The notes under the pieces were generated by a model. It was not told the DNA's origin. It was given only the letters and a program-made list of their open reading frames with translations, and did not search any database. Shown here piece after piece: positions 57,798 through 64,000 of a DNA stretch of 64,000 bases. The position numbers and the translations under genes were made by a program. Source of the stretch: Selaginella moellendorffii (taxonomy: Eukaryota; Streptophyta; Lycopodiopsida; Selaginellales; Selaginellaceae); NCBI RefSeq assembly GCF_000143415.4, contig NW_003314281.1:2132493-2196492 (forward strand). Direction: 5' to 3'. Numbering within the stretch: position 1 is the stretch's first letter; every line of letters begins with the position of its first letter.

Positions 57798-59460
57798 TGT
57801 AGCGCACGTGGTTTTGACCCTTTATCCTATGGTGATTTACCATAGGATAACACCACGAAGCGGAACCTAAACCCTCTTTGTGCCACGTGACAAATGCCAC
57901 GTGTCACATGCCACGTGTCCATGCCATGTGCCCACAGGAACCCGAGGTTCAGGGCCTTGGGCCACTGAACGAAGGAACGGTGCCAAACTCCCAAACATGG
58001 AGCCAAGGAGTGATGGAACCGAACCACGGAGCAACTCCCGAGCATAAAGCCCAAGGAGCGAAGGGACAGGGGCCCGGAGCGACTTGGAACAGTCCTAGAG
58101 CAACCAACATCCCAATGCCAGGACCAGCACGCAAAACGGAGCCAAACGGAGTCTGGCGCTATTTCGGCATACCGGTGGCCTAACGCGAGGACATGGGTAC
58201 TCCACCAACTAGCATGGAATGGAACTTGGGCTTAGACCCAAGCCGGACGCAGAACAAGGACAGGCACGCAAGCAGGAGCTAGACTATGCCTCACGTTGGT
58301 CGGCCATGCCCGACCTACCCACTATCCCTACTATACATTTGGAACCCCCCACAGCCCCCCCCCCCCCTTGAGGAACACACGCTTTGGGCTTTCACCCCAA
58401 GCCTCCCTTAGTATCAGGAGTTAGTCTCTGGGACAAGCTCGAAACTTACTAAATATGGAATGTCCCTAGATTGTGAATTTGGACATGGAATGAACACCAT
58501 TGTGTTCAGGACGATCCCTACATTCCATAGATATGCCAAATGAGCAAATCTGGACACTTTCCATAAATAGCATTTGGGACCGAAATGAGACTAACACAAA
58601 GGGCATGATAGCGAGGGTGTTTGGCAGACACGGTAAGCTATCATGTAGCAATATTGAGGGACCAATCTCAATACGCGAGGGTTTTTGTCAAGCCAGTGCA
58701 AGACAGAGCAAAAGAGAACTAACAAGCCGGGCCAAGTATGCTCAGCTAAATAGACACTTAGGAATTCCTTCCTTATGCTCATCCGGCCAAGTACAGATGC
58801 AAAGTCCAGTTTACTAACACTTGAACAAGAGGGGCTAATAAAGGGAACCAGCAGTACCGACCTCCTGCCATCGTGGCAGTAAGGTAAGAGTGTCCGTAAG
58901 GACTGGTCGACAGGTAACTTTCGATACCCAAAGTCACATTCGCGACACTCTCCCCCCCTAGGGAAGATCGACGTCCTCGTCGATGCACACTCGAGTCTAG
59001 AATACCGCCAAGGAAACAACTCCAGAAAAAGTTCACGGTACTCACACTATGTGAGAAATGCACCAACTTAAATGAGTTAGGGGGCAACCTCTTTGTCTAA
59101 CGCGGATGCGCTACCAGCTCAGACACCTTCCGGCCATCACCGACAAGGAAATGACCAACGGAGTCAGCCACCCTTGCTGCTCTGGGAGTCACCCAGCTTA
59201 CAAAAGTGTGATACGCCCCTGCCTGCAAGGACATAGAGAGAGAAGCCAGAGGCCCCAACCCTCCTAAGCAAAGAAACCAAACCCGTCGGTAAGGTTTAGA
59301 TAGACTACTGTAAACAGGCAGTTAGAGTTGTTTACACGGTCACGCCCTTTTAACGGAATAAGGAACATCGACAGAGAGGCGGGTTATGTGACCAGTCGAC
59401 AGTAGCTACCCCATGACTAGAGATTTCACCATGCACACGAAGTGCCGAAGCCAGTCTGCC
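57798..59460. mobile_element. LTR family X, complete-looking copy
   Basis: Starts TGTAGCGCACG, has the TATGGTGATTTACCATA hairpin at about 57830, GCCACGTG-rich stretches, a poly-C run (58359) and CTCTCCCCCCC (58950). The right end near 59460 is approximate. The element it belongs to reads leftward, as judged from the PBS at 63920. Confidence 0.65.
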
Positions 59461-62400
59461 TATACTGGCCCAAACTCAAAGATCAATAGATGGACAATAT
59501 CAAAGTCATAGACAATGATATCTTAGAGACTTAATTATCAGTGAGTATATCTTAGATTAGAACACAAAAGTATTACAAGTAAGTTATCATCCGATAAACT
59601 AGTATTATAGTATATGAACCACCAAGATCATCAGAATTGGTAAACATAGGATTCACCATCAAACAAAATTCAATAGCAAGTATATCATCAAGTAAACTCA
59701 ATGATAAAGCTTAACTATTAAAGATTGCAGACAGAATGCCAAACAACTTACGAAAGATAACTCAAAGAACACAAAGTATTATTGACTAACAAGCACAATG
59801 CTCGCGAATGTATCACCCGAAGGAAATAACATCCCAACCTATCAGAACTAACTCAAGCAATAATCAACAGAAGAGAATGAATGTGGTAAGACCAACAAAC
59901 ACTCATTCGTGCCAACTAACACAAAAGCCAATCTGAATAGATCCCAGCCAACAATACCAAGGAACTCAAGTTGCATAAGCAAGTGTCAGCAACATCCTAC
60001 TGATGTCTCTAACCCAAGAGACCAATCCAGAGCAAATCACAAAAAATATGTGGTATTGCGAAAAGCCAAAAGCCATCAAAGAGAATAACCAACTATCATG
60101 AAAGATTGTCAATCATCCCATCAATAAAGAGATGCATAATCATTGTCAAAGAAGGAATCCACCATCCCGCAGAATGGCAAATCATTCTATATTAACAATA
60201 ATCAAGCAAAACTTGTGATAAAGATAATCAACTACCCTAGATGATAGTCAATCATCACCAATGATTGCTAGATGCAAATACTAACTTCATCGAAGCTAAC
60301 AAGCCAAAATGTCTTCCCCAACAACTTCTAACCAATGGTCCACAAGCATGAAAGCTCAAGGAACCAAAAGCTCGAAGAAACTTATAGCCAAGTCTTGCCT
60401 AACAATGATCACGAGTCTCGCATGAACTAACTTCAACGCTAAAGAAGAAATCGTGGTACAACCCACAATATCCTCCTCAACACATCTATAAGCTAAACTT
60501 CTTAGTGCAAAGCTAATGAAGAGCATGTCTGCATCAATCCAAAAGCTAAGCATAACAAAGCTATGCTCAACAAGTGATCACCAAACGATCCTCCATGAAT
60601 CCATCTATAGCAAGACGTAACTCACTTCATAACAAGCACAAGAAGAATCATCAATGATCGATATATTCCAACTCAAATCCAATAAGGATTCAAACATTCC
60701 AATATCAATCACTAATTCTTCTGCTTGTAGAGTTAGCATAGTCCACGACTGAATCACTTTTCAAGGAAAAGCCAAAGCTCAACCTTTACTAAATAATCTC
60801 GTCTAGAACACAACTAACTCAAACTTGTCACTCAGTTCATTTGAACGTCAACACAGTTGCTAACTAGCAAATGCACGAATGCTAATAACACAAAGTTATA
60901 GCCAAATCATCGACACTATCTTCATCAAAACTAATGAAACTCGACATCAATCTTGCGGAGAGACATCTCATTTCACTGAAATCTCAACATCAACAATGTC
61001 AACGACAAGGCATCACCTTAGTGCCACCAACACTAGAACAAAGCTAGAAGAAAGCACGAGTGTATCACCACTCAAAGCTCTCTAGCAACCAAGCTAACCA
61101 AAGTCGGAGATACTTTACTCAGTATCCGAGACCAATCTCTCAACAATACTCAGTCACAGATAACACTTCCTCAAGGAGTGAATCACCACATCCAAGACTC
61201 CATGAAATCCAACACTATAAACTAAATGCAACCAAATGATATAAACAGAGGTAGAGTCAACATACCAACATGGAAAACCATATAAGTCTAATGACACGAT
61301 CCTCCGCAACACCATCCGATAAAGCAAGCCCATCACTGCTGAATCATTATCAAGTGAAGCAAGTGTAACAGTCTTTGACAAAATCTACAAGCAATCACTA
61401 GTCGCAAAGCAACTAACAATCACTCTTTCAACTTGCCTTCACAAGACCCAAACACTAAACTCATGCCATCGAGTCATATACTTGTCCAACATGAACGTAA
61501 TACCTCATGGACGAGATAAAGGTTCATAGACAAGCACAAACTAAATGACCACTCGAATCCAACTCAACCGCGATAAACTCACCAATGCATTTAACCACTA
61601 GCTCTGAGCATGCCTTGAAGAGGCTAGCTATACATGATCAACACTAAGTCGAAACTCAAGTGAAGACCATGAGATGGACTCATGTCGGTACACAACCTCC
61701 TCATAGACCAAGCTATAGTACGGGTACCAACATCTCAACTGCAAACAACTAAGTTGGACATCACTATCCTAAGCCAAGGCGCAAAGCCACCAAGACCAAA
61801 TCAAGATCAGTGAGAGCTCACTACCCTCATAGAGTCTTACGAAATGCAAGGTGCAACCTGCCACCAAGCATAATGCTACAAAAGAAAGGCACAAGGGTCA
61901 ACTTTCTAGAAAAGTGCAATGGCCACTTTTCTACATTAACTCCAGACTCTATCCAACTCAATTGCTTTAGCCCCAAAAGTTAGCATCCCTTTTGGGCCGC
62001 ATCATACAAACTATCTACTAATGTCTAAGCTAACCGAAGTCAACTCCAACCCCTTCACTAGTTTGTATTGGCTTATGAAAACGGAATGGTTTTCGAACAA
62101 AGTGATAACAGATCAGCCATTGAAAAAGTCTAAGAAAATTTGTGGAAAATTTCCATCCTAGAGAAAGAATGACTCTCAGTCTAGGAATATAAACTTTCAA
62201 GACTCAACCAACTTCCTCCTACTAACAACTTCACATAGGTTCACCTCAACACAAATTCTCATGACCCATAGTATGCTTAAGCCTTGAACATTTTTTTTTT
62301 TTTTACCCATACTTCCGACATCCAACTCTGACATCCATAAAATGCAAATGGGACATCCAAGGTTTGATCACGAAGACCACATCTTCGGATATCCATATTG

Positions 62401-63919
62401 CACTAACACTCTTCTTCAACCACTTTCAAGATCCAATGTGAAGCTAAAACACTAACAAGAAAAATGACATGGAAAATCAAGCTCTAAGGAAAATTCCTCA
62501 TCACTCGAATCAACAATGCCACTTCCACTAACACAAGTGCTAGTAATGTCAATGCCTCAACCTCACATCTTCTCTATTCAACAATCAACTCCAAGTGCTA
62601 ACAGATCAACCGATGAGCTATAGCAAATGAATGCTACAACCTTTTTCCAACACCTTAGTGGGCAAACTCAAGGAAACAAGGAACCAACTTAAGCTTAGCA
62701 TAATGGACCACCATCGAGAATCCAGTCAAAGCTACTACAATGCTACTTCGTGCAAGTAGACTAGCTTCACCATCAACCACTTTGGGGTTGATCATCGTTT
62801 AACCAAGCAACTTGGTAAACACATTGCTCATTATCACATGGATATGATATGGAAATCACAATGATTTGATCATCAATTGAGGAACACCACGAGCAATGCC
62901 AATGTCATTACTTCAAAGGTTTATGTGATTATCAAGTGCCAACTTGATTCGACAAAATGCAACATAAATGCCACACTCCACCGATAGAGATTTACAACAC
63001 TGAACACCACCAACTTTTGTTCACAACACGAACAAGCTCATGCCACTCACTTTTCGACCAAACTCAAAACTTAACCCAACACCAAGCTACTCAAGGAGCA
63101 ATAGCAAGGTTCCCCGGAAAAGAATTGAGCATTGCAACCCAAGTCTTCCAATAGCAAGCCTAGACAAAATGGTATAGCGCTTCACTGCTATCCATCCCAT
63201 AACTCACCATTTGTAAGACCATCATCTCCAACATGTATCAAGATAGGGACTCTTGATTGCATGATGTGAACACGAGCAATGAGTCACCCCTCGTTGCAAA
63301 TCATCTTTCCAAGAAGAGAAGATGATTTACGTGTTTGATCCTTCGTCCCTGATGACTCTCTTTTCGGTCTCATCCTTTTGACCAAACCTCAAGCTTGCGT
63401 TCACACTGCCTTCAGTTCAATCGAAGAAAAGTTTATGAGAGAGCACGGCAACAATTACTTGAATCAATTGACTCATCTCTATAGTCTTGATTGATCCACT
63501 TGTAACCATGCCTAGGAAGGATCCACTAGCGCCGTGCTAAACAGCTACGGACCAGCCTATTTGCCACTCATAGCAAACTCAAGGAGGTTTGCTTTCACCC
63601 ATGGTACATGGAACAACTCATAGAACCACCGATAGGCTAACATTAATCCCGCCAACTCAAAGTGTAACCTCAAGTTGCTAATGCGCCTCACTCACGAGCC
63701 CAAGCTCAAACTCGTGCTAACGGAGCATCTCAAATCCATCCTATGAGCCCAAGAGCAAGCTCACATTGTTAGGTACAAAAGGTAACCAAAACCATACCCA
63801 AGGAACGAATGCGAACCCTTTGCACCAAACGTGTACCCACTCGGATCATCATTTTCATCTCTGCGTATGCAACGAGACTAGTTGCCCAATCTCATTGAAT
63901 AGTACTCGCTGAGACTCAT
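59461..63919. mobile_element. Internal non-coding region of family X element, full length
   Basis: About 4.5 kb between two LTR copies, with no open frame over 76 codons and no retroviral domain. The first 2.5 kb is duplicated at 55301-57797; 61966-63919 is seen only here. It fits a large non-autonomous retrotransposon derivative reading leftward. Confidence 0.6.
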
Positions 63920-63931
63920 GCTCCGATACCA
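63920..63931 (-). other. Primer-binding site of the family X element
   Basis: The minus strand reads TGGTATCGGAGC, one base from the common tRNA-Met type TGGTATCAGAGC. It abuts the LTR start at 63934, so the 5' LTR lies to the right and the element reads leftward. Confidence 0.7.
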
Positions 63932-63933
63932 AC

Positions 63934-64000
63934 TATAGCGCACCTTATCTCTCTCCCCTTAATCCTATGGTGATTTACCATAGGATAACACCACGAAGCG
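63934..64000 (-). mobile_element. LTR family X, 5' LTR cut by the window edge
   Basis: Begins TATAGCGCACC (from TGTAGCGCACC), shares its first 30 bp with 52525, then switches to the ATCCTATGGTGATTTACC sequence seen at 57826. Only 67 bp are in the window. Confidence 0.65.

Overview
The window is repeat-dominated nuclear DNA, most likely from a land plant. The grounds are plant-type TTTAGGG telomere-like runs, Tat-like Ty3/gypsy retrotransposons, tRNA-Met-type primer-binding sites, short GT-AG introns, and no intact host gene. Base sequence alone does not fix the species; a spore plant or other large-genome lineage is a guess. All domain calls and splice sites were read by eye.

Layout. 1-490: 5' end of a minus-strand LTR retrotransposon cut by the window edge. 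491-1780: decayed gypsy pol. 1781-5354: AT-rich, then GC-richer, non-coding DNA. 5355-6219: minisatellite-bearing LTR-like repeat (family Y). 6221-20365: a ~14.1 kb DNA transposon, copy 1. 20366-25719: old non-coding repeats (a foldback, LTR family X fragments in inverted pairs, two more family Y copies), ending in a 100-N assembly gap. 25820-26650: gypsy pol fragment. 26648-29799: a short LTR-like unit, then the leader, gag and first part of protease of a Tat-like gypsy element (copy A). 29800-43330: transposon copy 2 (13,531 bp), inserted in the copy A protease. 43331-48716: the rest of copy A (protease, an extra RNase H, reverse transcriptase, integrase, 3' region). 48717-52524: a deleted tandem copy B. 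52525-64000: non-coding LTR family X, including a large inverted pair, tandem LTR/internal units and a minus-strand PBS next to the last LTR.

The striking object is the DNA transposon. Both copies have 24-bp terminal inverted repeats (AAGCTCTATTTCGTT...), and copy 2 has a 4-bp ATAG target duplication with a recognisable empty site in gypsy copy B. Two genes diverge from a ~3.2 kb central spacer. The minus-strand gene encodes a large transposase-like protein (zinc-binding N-terminus, then a DDE/RNase H-like core with TDNAGSENKN and GHTHEDVD motifs). The plus-strand gene, after splicing of ten introns, encodes a predicted ~1,630-aa protein joining a ParB/sulfiredoxin-like domain, a permuted DNA-methyltransferase-like fold without a visible catalytic motif, an acidic linker and a FCP1/HAD-like domain. 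Copy 2 carries about 20 good and about 10 degraded copies of a 22-bp palindrome (ATGGCRTG-N6-CAYGCCAT), in spacers, in two places in an exon, and inside tiny introns close to their 3' splice sites. I saw no match with this spacing outside the two transposons. A plausible reading is a self-encoded, sequence-specific DNA-binding or chromatin system acting on the transposon's own DNA. That role is inference.

Copy 1 is decayed by nonsense mutations that are all C:G to T:A changes. Copy 2 is nearly intact, but it shares one in-frame TAG in the transposase with copy 1 and has its own likely splice-site lesion and a 3' deletion.
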